DNA of 64,000 nucleotides, taken from NCBI GenBank assembly GCA_030522415.1, contig CM060107.1, positions 4,762,847 to 4,826,846 of the forward strand, in the 5' to 3' direction. The notes under the pieces are model-generated. The model was not told the origin of the DNA. It made no database searches and saw nothing but the letters and a program-made list of their open reading frames with translations. The stretch comes from Channallabes apus. Its lineage: Eukaryota > Chordata > Actinopteri > Siluriformes > Clariidae. The first letter of the stretch is position 1, and each line of letters opens with the position of its first letter. The position numbers and the translations under genes are program-made. Below are positions 41,910-51,883 of this stretch, piece by piece.

Positions 41910-42865
41910 TGTGGCATTTAGGTGATTAGTAACACATTTTGAAAAAGTGTATGTGTATAATTTTATAATAATGGTAGAATGGTATATTGTTTTAGCACAA
42001 TATATATACAAATTCAATCTAAAACTGTCAAAAACAAAGCTTTCTGTCATGCTCCCCTAGTGATACACACACACTGCAGGTGCAGGAAATAGTCTTTTAT
42101 TACTTAGTCCCTCTTTGACTTGAACAAAAACAATCACACTGAACGTAAATGTCTACCCCGTGGGTAGAGTCACCAGGCGCGGTCTGCAGGCGGAAAAAAA
42201 AAAGAGCTAGATAATTTCTAGGAATACACTGGAAATAAACTTGAACTTCTACCGATCCACGGTGGAGACAGTCCATAAACGTGAAGCTGCCTTGCTTCAC
42301 GTAACCTCGCCTGCAGATACCGCTTAAACCTGGGAGAGACAGAGGAAATGGCACAGTTAGTGTGTATCTTTGCATAATGGTGACCAGACGCTGTGGTGTG
42401 GGTTCGGCTGGGTTAAATAGTGAGACACATGAGGTAGACACAGGTGATTTCCATTTATCCTTGATGAAAGACAATGACAACACAGACAAACTAGGGGGAG
42501 ACAAAGAGGCGGCTCGGATGTTACACTTTCGCGTCCGATGTATTATTTAATCTGAATATAAATATTATTTTACAGTGGAGTACCTTATTTCTAATCCGGA
42601 TTTTTGAGTTTTTGTGTAATTTTTGTGTTTTTATGTAATTATAACATGAAGTGCACAATATCTGACATCTGTGTTCTGTGTTTGAACTTATGTCTTCTAG
42701 ATTTAAATACACATGTGCAACTTCAGATTACCCATGTTCAGTATTTGAACATAAACATGCCATTTTACAACACATTTTGGATCATTTTATTGTGTATGAA
42801 AGGGTGTCTTATGAATAAAAAAAAAATAAATAAAAAAACTAAGTTAAAGCAGATGGGCTATAGAA
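41910..42865 (-). repeat. Unclassified, LTR-like repeat, copy 1 (pairs with ~59260-59830)
   Basis: Shares CTAGGGGGAGACAAAG (42493) and weaker words (GGGTTCG(G/A)CTGG; GCAGGTGCAGG next to TTTTATTA) with 59260-59830, in the same order. On the minus strand there is an AATAAAAGAC signal near 42095. It may be an LTR or a retroelement end. The frame at 42100-42504 has no domain. Confidence 0.35.
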
Positions 42866-43179
42866 CAGGGGGCTGTTCCAGGAAGCAGGTTATGTGACAT
42901 ACCCGGATAAGTTTGAGGGTAAGTTAGTGGATAACCTCAACTTCCGGTTCCAAAAACGGAGGTAACTTTCTGGGTATGTATGTAACCATAGCAACTTACT
43001 CTCTGAAGATAAGCTGCTCGGTAGCAGGTTATGTTCCAGGGTAAGTTTGTTCCAGAAGGTTATTCAGCAGGCCACGCCCCTTTGATGAGGATCACGTGGA
43101 CGCGGAGGCACAAATAATACGAGGTTTTTTTCGCCGGGAGAGAGTTATAAGACCGCTTATTGATGTTTTTTTTTTTTTT

Positions 43180-44345
43180 CTAATGATTCTTTGAAAGAGC
43201 GTTATTGGTTTTCAATGGAATTAAATTATTTAACACATTTCCTGAAAGCGCATATTGCAAATGTCACAAACGGCGGGTCTGCGCTTAGAAAACATTCCGT
43301 GTATATCACTTCGTTTTTTTCCAGGGCATTTTTTGTACAATGTGGGGCATGTGATGCAGAGCATGTGGGAAAGGCAACTGTATGTCCGGCACTTAAACAC
43401 TACGTACACACATGTGTACAGCAGGTCCCTGGACATAAACCTCTGTGTGGTATTAAAGAGGAATTCCACAGAGTGGCAGGTTTTGTCCTTTGTAGTAAAA
43501 TTGATGACGTATATTTAATATGTAGTCATACTATTTATATACATGTATTCATCCTGCACACACACACACACACACTTGATCCTCCCATATATGACTTTCT
43601 ATTTCAGGTTTTTCAAATGTAATCGGGTGCATTGATGGCACCTACATTCCTATTAAAGCTAAAGCTATAGCTTCAATAAATGATCGAGACAATGTTAATA
43701 GGAAATCTATTCATAGTATCAGTGTACAGGTAACAACTTAATTTTGCATCCTTAATTTTTTGCCTTGTTAAAATCATTAAACTCATTACTTTTTTCCACA
43801 TATGTGAGGCAACCCACATCATTACTAATGATAAGACAAAATGGCCAGGATCTGTGTCATCATTATGCCAGACATTTCAGCAGGGTATGTTTTTCTTCAT
43901 ACAATGTTTTTTTTTTTCTTTTTACTATATTTGTATTGTACACTTGAATCATTTCAGGACAGTACAGTAGTTACTTGCTGGGGGACAGGGGATACCCTTG
44001 TCTGCCCTATTTAATGCCACCCTAACCTGATCCTGGACCATAGACACGCTATAACCTGGCTCACAGTCGAACACGGGCCAAGGTGGAGATGACCATAGGG
44101 ATCCTCACGTCTAGGTTTCAGTGTAGCTCAGTGTGGGCTCCGGGTCAGTCCAGAGAGGGCATGTGACATCATAGTGGCTCGTGTTGTGCTTCACAACATT
44201 GCCACTATAAGAGGAGAGAGCCACCCTCCTTATATTGAAGAAGATGCCCAGAGGAACCTCTACAGATCTTTGCACACAACAGAGATGGAAGACTTTTGAG
44301 AGACAGGATTTGTCAAAATTACTTTTATTAAATAGTTTGCACTGG
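43180..44345 (+). pseudogene. Harbinger nuclease, copy B, decayed
   Basis: Same exon order as copy A: EHVGKATVCPALKH, PGHKPLCGIKEEFHRVAGF, SNVIGCIDGTYIPIKA, then GDRGYPCLPY near 43985. It keeps the segment lost in copy A: AHSRTRAKVEMTIGIL (44060-44105), including the third acidic residue. Stops and frameshifts remain in the first exon region. The 143-residue frame at 43191-43622 is the largest fragment. Confidence 0.82.
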
Positions 44346-44414
44346 TCTGCTGTATAGTTCATGTCTTTTTTTCCTGAAAAACAATGAAAGTAAAATGAAA
44401 TAAAATGTACTGTA

Positions 44415-44797
44415 GGTGGCGCGGTGGTGTAGTGCTTAGCACTGTCGCCTTGCACCTCCAGGGTCTGGGTTCGATTCCCCGGCCAGGCTCGATTCCCGTC
44501 TCTGTGTGCATGGAGTTTGCATGTTCTCCCCGTGCTTGGTGGGTTTCCTCCGGGTACTCCGGTTTCCTCCCACAGTCCAAAGATATGCAGGTTAGGCTAA
44601 TTGGCGTTCCTAAATTGCCCGTAGTGTGTGATTGGGTGTGTGAGTGTGTGTATGTGTGTGTGCCCTGCGATGGATTGGCACCCTGTCCAGGGTGTACCCC
44701 GCCTAGTGCCCGAAGTCTCCTGGGATAGGCTCCAGGTCCCCCGTGACCTTGAACACAGGATTAAACGGTATAGAAAATGAATGAATGAATGAATGAA
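44415..44797 (+). mobile_element. V-SINE inside Harbinger copy B
   Basis: Same position and flanks as the SINE in copy A (AATGAAATAAAATGT before, GAATGAAATAAAATGT after), with a longer GAAT tail. Confidence 0.92.
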
Positions 44798-45031
44798 ATA
44801 AAATGTGTGGTTTTTTTATGACATTGCTTTATATACACAACACTTTCAACACGCAACAGATTAATATACGCACAAGTTCTCACCTTAAGGCGATGCTCCA
44901 GTAATAAAATTTCTAGTGTTACAGTACTTTTTTAATGGATAGCCTTTTCTCTTCCATTTGAAGCTGTATAAGGTCCATCTCTATGTCACTTTTTCTTATT
45001 TGTTTTTGTAGATGGATAACCAGTAGAGGGG

Positions 45032-45095
45032 AGATTAACCAAATGGTAAGTTAACCAAGCTTTCAAGCTTGGTTAACTTACCATTTGGTTAATCT
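45032..45095. repeat. Perfect 31+31 bp palindrome joining two Harbinger right ends
   Basis: The left arm 45032-45062 (AGATTAACC...CAAGCTT), a 2-nt spacer TC, and the right arm 45065-45095 are exact reverse complements. Each arm is the subterminal right end of a Harbinger copy. Confidence 0.95.
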
Positions 45096-46643
45096 TAACC
45101 TCTGGGTTGATTAACCCCAAACCAGCATACCGCGCGTATGTTGGTTCCAAAACACCTGATAAGATTAAGTTTAATCCCCTCTACTGGTTACCCAGAGTTA
45201 GTGCGCGTGCACGATTTCACGAGTCAAAATGGAACATCAAAAAGTGAGCGGCACAGAGTCTGTTATACTTCACAGAGGTTTTAATACACGCACGCATATG
45301 AGGAATTTAAGCCAATAATAATGAAAAAAAAAAAAGCAATACGGCTGCACCGGCTAAAGAAAGAGAGTTAACTTGGCAAAAAAAGGAAGACAGAGTAAAT
45401 GTGTGAGTGTATTAAATTGCAAATTTTACATCGCCTCTCCTTTTATTATAATGTAAAAATAATTAAACACCCCTTCTGCATCCTTTTGGCTGTTAAATGA
45501 AAGCATTTACTTTTCCTGCCATTAATTTCTTTAGGTTAAAATACCAGTGTATACTGACTGTATGGTTTCTTATTTAATAAGGTTTAACCCTTCTGGAGGC
45601 AGAAGCCAAGTGAAAATGAAACACAAAAACGTTCTGCAAAAAGGTAATTTTTGATTACACGATCACTGAACTAATTATTAAACACGGTTTAGTATATTCT
45701 TTCTGTCATGTAACTAATAGAAAGAAGGCTGAAGTCCGTCTAACTGGCGGAGACCCACCACCACCTCCCCTCACCCCATCTGAGGAGCGGCTCTGTCCCT
45801 TAATAAAGGGCCACCAGTGACACTAACATGGTGAAATGTAAGTTCACCACTATGGTTTGTTTTCATTATATGAATTAATAAATTACTATAAAAATTACTG
45901 GCTTTTGAACATGCTTTATGTTTTTATGCATGCTTACTGTATTTAACTGCATATGATGTATACTGTAGGCTACTGTGATCTTAGTACTTTGACATGTTTT
46001 TTCTGCATTATTGGTTTTTTCTTTGATAATATTGAGAATTCTATAGGTTGTATTTTCTTATAGATACTAATAGAGGGATTGTATTATTGGACGCTACAGA
46101 AAGAACACAGTCTGTCACAGTTGTAAGTGTTTTGTTGTACTTTAGTTACTTTTATTTAATTTTTTTGCCAGAAAATGTATACTTGCATATTTTCACTGAA
46201 GAATGAAGATGAAGAGACCACATCTGCTGTGACAGAAGTGGACAATGCTGGTCGATCCACTGAGGTAGGATGCATACCATTATAATGCAGCGCCCCTTTT
46301 TACATTAGAGTAACAAACTGTCATTGTTCTTTCACAGTACCTACCTGGGGATTTCTCCACGAATGAAGGTCCTTCAACCTCAATGCACAATCTAATCAAT
46401 GTAAGAATATTTGTGCAGATGTCCATATTTAAATTTTATTGTCTGACAGAATCTTATTAATTTTATTATTTTTAATAATAAATCCTAGTTTCCTTCCTAG
46501 TTGCCAGCAAATGAGCTGTATAAGGTCCATATTCAAAAACAAATATGAAAAAGTGACATGGAGATGGACCTTAAATGGAAGAGAAAAGGCTATCCATTAA
46601 AAAAGCAACACTAGAAATTGAATTACTGGAGCATCGCCTTAAA
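45065..46643 (-). mobile_element. Harbinger element, copy C (inverted right half)
   Basis: Reverse complement of copy A from ~41897 back to ~40260: TTAATCTTAACCTCTGGGTT, then GGTTTAACCCTTCTGGAGGC near 45582, CTGGTGGCCC-type words and the GCATCGCCTTAA end at 46633. Contains a decayed Myb-like gene on plus (KAEVRLTGGDPPPP near 45730). It is longer than copy B's right end and keeps the GTAACCAGTAGAGGGG block. Confidence 0.82.
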
Positions 46644-47611
46644 AACTTAACAATCACACACAAATAAATGGATCATTAATACAAGTAAATTTAACATAAC
46701 ATCAGTTGTGGGCCAGGAGAAAAAGTGGAACCATATAGTGGAACAATAACGGTTTAACGTCGGACAAACTTGAGCTGCGCTGCTCGAATCACAAACCTGC
46801 GCGAGCCACTGGGCAGCGCTGCGCGACTCTGACAGAGATAAACCGCGCCGACCATCAAAATACATTTTACCCCGCTGGGATGCGCACGTACAAACCAGGC
46901 ATGGCAAGGCGGAAACAATATTAAACAGTCCTGTCATTTTAAATGAACTGTTTTTAAATAAAACACAGTGAGTCGTGCAGGTTTGTGATTCGAGCGGCGC
47001 TGCGCGATCCACCGGGCTGCGCAAATAAACCAGACCATCACTGCGCTATCCAGATAGTCGCGCTGCGCTGTATTTGCGCAGATATTCGGTTCAATCGGGT
47101 GCCGCGGTTTCGTCCCACTTTGCTGTGTTTGGCTTCACATACACTTCGACAATGGAAGAAGACGGTGCAGCAGCAGTGAGTTACATGTGACGAAACCAAC
47201 AACGAGGAGATTGTAAAGAAAAAAGGTGCCTCGTCTGTGGTGTGGAATTGGTTTGGGAATAAGAAAAGTGATATGAATGAGATGAATGTGATTTGGAAGG
47301 TACACAAGTGCACTGTTGTGGTGCCACAAGTGGTGGAAACACGTCAAACCTTTTCTTGCTGAGCAGCTAATAAACATGGGGTCAATTATGCAAAGATAAG
47401 TGACAACGTAAGCCTTGTAACAATTGCACGTGTATTTTATCTTTTTTTAACTTGGTGGTGTTTGATCGTATTGGTTTAGGAATTGATATTTCAATAAACA
47501 GTAAACTTGGCCAATTTCGTTATTTTCATTATTATTTTGTTGACAAGTGGGGCTTGAAAATTCGCTCACCCCCTTAAGTGGGGAATGACAGAAAAAGTTT
47601 GAGAACCACTG
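46644..47611 (+). mobile_element. hAT-like insertion carrying a BED-finger fragment
   Basis: Sequence foreign to Harbinger between copy C and fragment D. Its right edge AAGTTTGAGAACCACTG (47595-47611) is the inverse of CAGTGGTTCTCAAACTT, a classic hAT end. The left hAT end is not visible, and ~60 bp of Harbinger sequence is missing at the site. It contains an inverted repeat CTCGAATCACAAACCTGC (46783-46800, inverse at 46977-46994). Confidence 0.6.
47153..47400 (+). pseudogene. hAT transposase N-terminus (BED zinc finger), fragment
   Basis: From ATG at 47153: MEEDGAAA, then after a stop SYM*, EIVKKKGASSVVWNWFGNKK, and NVIWKVHKCTVVVP, closely resembling the start of ZBED1-like hAT transposases (KKGATSAVWKWFG). 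It stops before the dimerisation domain. A premature TGA and missing finger cysteines show decay. Confidence 0.6.
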
Positions 47612-47735
47612 ATATAAAGCAATGTCATTAAAATAACACATTTTATTTCATTTTACTTTCATTGTTTTTCAGGAAATAAAGAAATGAACTGTGCAGCAGA
47701 CCAGTGCAAACTATTTAATAAAAGTAATTTTAACA
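47612..47735 (-). mobile_element. Harbinger fragment D, without the SINE
   Basis: Reverse complement of copy A around 39700-39790 joined directly to 40165-40198 (AAAGTAAAATGAAATAAAAT followed by GTGTTATTTTAATGACATTG). The SINE found there in A and B is absent. It probably belongs to copy C, separated from it by the hAT-like insertion. Confidence 0.88.
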
Positions 47736-47859
47736 GTTGAGCCATGACTGTTGGGAAAGGAATAGGAAAATAAGAAAAACTTTTCAAAACTTTCTCAGAT
47801 TAAAAATTAAGCCATCACCACTAGTGGTTGATATTCTGCTTAGGACAAGAGGAACAAAC

Positions 47860-47900
<41 letters not shown>

Positions 47901-48530
47901 GAAAAAAAAAGTAAAAAGAAGAATTAAAACTTTGGAAGCCCGCCCTAGACATTAATACATAATAACCACAAGATGAGGTAAGAAGGGAAAGAGTTTGGAA
48001 TTGGGAGTTACCACACCACTAGGCCAAACATATTAACATATACTTATTGATTATTAAATAAAAATGTAATAAAACAAAGAAATGAGGAGGAGTGATGAAG
48101 CACGTGTCTGGTACTGTACAGTATATAGACCCATAAAATAGGGAAGTGATGGAGTCTGTGGACTCCGTGGACCCTGTAGTTGGAGCTTTGTGGGGCGTCT
48201 GTCTTTCTGACCGGTTCAGAGCTGTCTGTCTATGTGTGTCTTCAATAAACTTCTTCGCTTTTTTTTTCTCAACTTCAAAGTTGTTTAGATTTGTTTAAAC
48301 TTTGGTAAAATCCGATAAAAAGTTGCCACAACAACACATCGTTACTTAAAAGAGAAACATCTCTGGTTACTTTATTTTTGCAAATTTAAAGCAGAAAGTA
48401 GAAATAATTTGCACATTGCAGTGGTTCCCACTGGTGTGAAATATACCTCTAGTGGTAGTCATTTTAACTAACTATACACGCATGGCAAAAATAAAAAAAA
48501 GGATCATATAGGCAATGAAATAGAAAATAT
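47736..48530. other. Non-coding stretch with (CT)n and a polyA-like signal
   Basis: (CT)n at 47866-47895. CTTCAATAAACTTCTTCGC near 48240 followed by T-runs looks like a polyadenylation region of an unidentified retroelement. No frame with a domain. Confidence 0.4.
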
Positions 48531-48545
48531 TTTTAAGATAATGTA

Positions 48546-48547
48546 TG

Positions 48548-48578
<31 letters not shown>

Positions 48579-48579
48579 G
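48546..48579. repeat. Microsatellite (AAT)n
   Basis: About eleven units. Confidence 0.9.
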
Positions 48580-48692
48580 AGAAGAATGCATACATTAACT
48601 TTGCAGTCTAAAATAAAGTCAGACTTGATGAAAATCCTCTCTGTCAGCAAACATACATTTTATATAAAGGACATAATATACTGTATATATTT

Positions 48693-48833
48693 TTCTGATA
48701 TGTCGTGTAGAATTAAACTCATCATTACTTTTTTTTTTAATTCTACATTTTTGCATCTTCATTTTGGTAGTAGCAAAAATGTGAATTTTTAAAAAAAGTA
48801 ATGAAGAGTTTAATTCTACACGGCATATCAGGA
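48693..48833. repeat. Long hairpin, ~60 bp arms
   Basis: CTGATATGTCGTGTAGAATT at 48695 is mirrored by the inverse of CTGATATGCCGTGTAGAATT ending at 48832, and pairing continues inward through TAAACT(C)ATTACTTTTTTT with few mismatches. The loop is ~15-20 nt around CATCTTCATTTTGG. Frames on both strands translate the same arm twice and are not genes. Confidence 0.85.
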
Positions 48834-48849
48834 AACCCAAACGCACAGT

Positions 48850-49530
48850 TTATAAGCACTGTATACTTTGAGTTGCTATATGAGTTATAAGACATATATG
48901 AACTATCTCTGAGATTTAGAGGTAGTGAGCCTGTGACACCTTTGAGAAGATGCAGAAAATGCCTAAATCTCATTTAAGTCTGAAAAACTGCTCATATCTG
49001 TCTGAGAGGAAAAGAAGAGATTAACATGAGATCTCATCTTGGAGTTTCCTTATATGGGTATTAATGTAGTTTAAACAAAATGGACTTCATTTTTCTTAAA
49101 CATGCATAAAGTTTCAATAATATTTCAATAGAACAATTATAAGTATGAATATGTTTTTTGTCTGCATTGCAATATATTAGTCCATAGTCTGTTCATATAT
49201 TGCAATAAATTCATAAATATAAGCACTAGTTTCCTATATATGGAAATGTGTTATTTAATATATTGCGTTATGTTTTACAATATATTGGCATATTTCTTTG
49301 TTCCGTAATGGCTGTGCTCAATAGAAATTCGGTTGTACATGCATAACCTCTCATGGACGAGCCTTTCTCTCAATGCGTGCTCCCTGTTTTCATGGTGGTG
49401 TGGATTAAATAAACACATCTTGATGGGAAACCAACTTCAACAAGACCCCATTCATCCGAAACATTACAAATTTCTTTAAAAAAAACTTTTTTAATTCTTA
49501 AGGTGAAAATTTGCACGGAAGGGAGTTTGT
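48850..49530. other. AT-rich stretch, nothing recognised
   Basis: ATATTGCAATA words recur near 49165-49280. No exon supported. Confidence 0.4.
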
Positions 49531-49599
49531 ATGCTGAGGTGCAAGAGGTGCTGAGAACACATTATGAAAGTGTACAGTAGCTCGCTCAGCTTTTGATTC

Positions 49600-50008
49600 T
49601 GTGATGGTAGCAGATCTTCTCCCCCACTGCACCAGCTTGTAGCTTGTAGGTTGCACTTATTCCATGACTAGAAATGGGCTGGAACTCGTGGGGCTGGCTG
49701 GTTCTCCCCAGCTACCTTTACAACATTGAGCAGTGTGTGCTAACTCCAAACAGCAGCTCGAATAGAATGATTGGCTGTGAATGATTATGATTTATCGGGT
49801 CTCAGTTTCGGTCTCTGTTGTCCACTCCTCACCATAACATCCTCTTAGCGTTTTGTTAAAACACTCCACCAAACAGTCAGTTGTGCAGTGGTAGAGTGAA
49901 GTTTAGATCTGTTTGATCTGCAACAGCCAACAGATATTTATCATTAAATTTAAGAGAAAAGAAGTACCTTTATCTATGAGCAGCTCCTTTGGCAGTCCCA
50001 CATTTGTC

Positions 50009-50012
<4 letters not shown>
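49600..50012 (-). pseudogene. Gypsy-type integrase remnant
   Basis: Reading the minus strand from 50010: NVGLPKELLIDKGTSFLLNL, ICWLLQIKQI, a stop, then TSLYHCTTDCLVECFNKTLR (49935-49850). This is the integrase core of Ty3/Gypsy elements (YGIPKEILTDQGTNF and YHPQTDGLVERFN in the family). IDKG keeps the Asp position; the Pro-Gln of HPQTDG is lost. Further on, VVKVAGENQPAP near 49720 resembles the end of the core. Stops throughout. No LTRs recognised nearby. Confidence 0.65.
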
Positions 50013-50042
<30 letters not shown>

Positions 50043-50043
50043 T
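50010..50043. repeat. Microsatellite (AAT)n
   Basis: About eleven units. Confidence 0.9.
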
Positions 50044-50079
50044 AATAGTATAGTTGCAAGCAATGATCAGCAGGCCCAA

Positions 50080-51115
50080 ACACCTGCGCCATCGCTACCC
50101 GGGTGCACCACACAACCTGTGTCTTGTGAACACTCTAAGAACTCTATAAAGCCCCGGACGCTGATGTCACTCAATATGTGTCACTCAGGAAGTCATAAGC
50201 CATTTTTTGGCAGAGGTTTACGGCATTGTCACAACTGGATGTGTCTTGCTGGTACATCCGCGCGCACCCCACAACTCTGATACCTCAATAAAGCCCCAGA
50301 TGCTGATGTCACTTAAAGTGATGTCATTTTATATGATGTCACCCTGGAAGTTATTAGCCACTTTTCAGCATAGGTTTTAAAGCATCGCCATGGCTAAACT
50401 GAACACATCACTGAATATAATGTCACTCAATATAATGCCACACACAAAGTTATTAACCATTTTCCAGCATAAGTTTAAGACCGGCAGACCTGTTTGAGAT
50501 ATTAAAAATCCCTCCCCAATTTTGCATCCTCAATGTCTTACGATCACCTCGGGCCGGTTTGGTGATGATTGTATACATTCCCTAGGAGGAGTATATCAAA
50601 ATCCATCGGGTGTGTTTTTGCGAATGAGCCAAGATAACCGGGAAAGTTGTTCGGCTCATTGAGCTCTAACTGTGTACCGATTTTGATGTGCCTACGTGAA
50701 AGTGTGTATGAGCTATGCAGCAAAATGTCTTGTGAGGGCCCCGGAGGCAGCGGATACCAACCTGAGCGTCCCGTGCATCCTATAATGCTTAGGCCCTAAA
50801 AAGAATCCCTAGGAAACCAAGAGGGTCCTGTGCACCCTATAGTCCTTGTTGCCCTAATAAGAATTCTAAGAACAAGAGGGTCCTTGCACATTTATGACAT
50901 ATGCACTATTAAAACATCATTATCAGAGTGATTGCGATGACATCATAGTCATGGCGTCATCTTGCTGATGTCAGAATTCTTGGCCCTAATAAATAAATAA
51001 ATAAATAAATAATAACCCTTAGAAGAACAAGAGGGCCTTCACACATTATGACCTCAGCACTTTTAAAACATCAGTATTATTAGAGTGATGCCGGTGAAAC
51101 AGTGTGATGAGCGGC
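50080..51115. repeat. Tandem imperfect repeat, two unit types
   Basis: First part: GATGTCACTCAATAT, AGTTATTAGCCA, TTTTCAGCATAGGTTT words recur at ~50163, 50303-50377 and 50421-50475 (period ~130 bp), with CAATAAAGCCCCAGATGCTG between. Second part: AAGAAT(C/T)C(C/T)(T)AGGAA.CAAGAGGGTCC recurs at 50810, 50868 and 51015. A common multi-copy fish sequence as I recall; no coding capacity. An (AAAT)n run lies near 50985-51012. Confidence 0.55.
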
Positions 51116-51165
51116 AGTGATTGACTGGATACTCCATTCACAGGTAAAGCTAGCACACAGGTGGT

Positions 51166-51228
51166 ACCGTGAGATACTTTATCCAGTATTCCGGGTCGCG
51201 GGGGTCCTGGAGCCTATTCCATTTGGCT
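51166..51228 (-). mobile_element. V-SINE tail fragment
   Basis: TTTATCCAGTATTCCGGGTC then GGGGGTCCTGGAGCCTATTCC is the inverse of the V-SINE 3' tail. Confidence 0.65.
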
Positions 51229-51690
51229 AATTCTGCCCAACACTTACTCCTCTATCCTCTCTTCCTAACAATACCGGTTATGGTTATACTCCTCAATTCT
51301 TATACTAGTGGCTCAACCACAATTAATCATCTATTCTACATGGATGACTTTGAACCTTTTGACCAAGGAAACCATGAACCATATAGTGGGATGGTGCCCT
51401 GAGCTGGCCAAAGCTGGACACCTACACAGTCAGGCTGCCGCATACCTGCACTGGAGCAACTGTGTAGAATTTATCTTAAACCCAAGCAAAAAATGGTATG
51501 ATCACAAGGTGCAAACAGTAACAGAAAAAGACAGCATCACAGTTTTCAGGGACACGCCAATCCAGATTGTTCATGAGATAAAGGCCAAAAGAGCAAAAAG
51601 AGAAAAAAGTGTTTACTAGTCGTGTCCATCCTGACTGAAAGGAACGGCTCAGTAACAGTAACTGAAATCATTTCTAACCTCTCTGCATTA
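51215..51690 (+). pseudogene. R2-type (restriction-like endonuclease) LINE remnant
   Basis: TTINHLFYMDDFEPF (51310-51360) is an RT catalytic box with YMDD. It is followed after a deletion by GWCPELAKAGHLHSQAAAYL and CNSV-type words, then KKWYDHKVQTVTEKDSITVF and IQIVHEIKAKR (51390-51600), and ILTERNGSVTVTEIISNL in another frame (51630-51690). This order is that of the C-terminal half of R2/NeSL-like LINEs abundant in fish, as I recall them. Most of the RT thumb and the zinc-binding part are missing. Not functional. Confidence 0.6.
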
Positions 51691-51763
51691 TTTACACTAA
51701 TCTCTCTAAAGTGACAGCATGTCCTTTTCTGTAACCCTTACACACTGAATAAATTCACCCCCT

Positions 51764-51777
51764 CCAGCAGGTGGCAG
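51764..51777 (+). promoter_or_regulatory. Candidate CTCF-binding motif
   Basis: CCAGCAGGTGGCAG fits the vertebrate CTCF core consensus (CC.S.AGGTGGCAG). Confidence 0.45.
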
Positions 51778-51871
51778 CAGAGTGACACGGTACTGTACAT
51801 GTTGTGTATATCTGTATTACATTAATCTGCACCCTTACTGTAAAGTATAAACCACATCAGTTCTTTTACAT

Positions 51872-51877
51872 TTTATT
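51872..51877 (-). terminator. Polyadenylation signal AATAAA
   Basis: AATAAA on the minus strand, just after the stop at 51884 of the receptor-tail exon. Confidence 0.5.
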
Positions 51878-51883
51878 TATATT

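Larger units (their letters stand above)
42866..45063 (+). mobile_element. Harbinger element, copy B
   Basis: Same left end as copy A (CAGGGGGCTGTTCCAGGAAG) and ~95% alike through the nuclease gene and SINE. After 44985 it jumps to the right-end sequence (AACCAGTAGAGGGG, then AACCAAATGGTAAG), so the Myb-like half is deleted. Its right end stops at TTAACCAAGCTTTC, lacking the outer ~14 bp, and there meets copy C. Confidence 0.87.

Noticed and set aside
48541..48973. Three small proteins with a shared CRIKL..TFF motif
   Set aside because: The motif repeats because both arms of one hairpin are translated.
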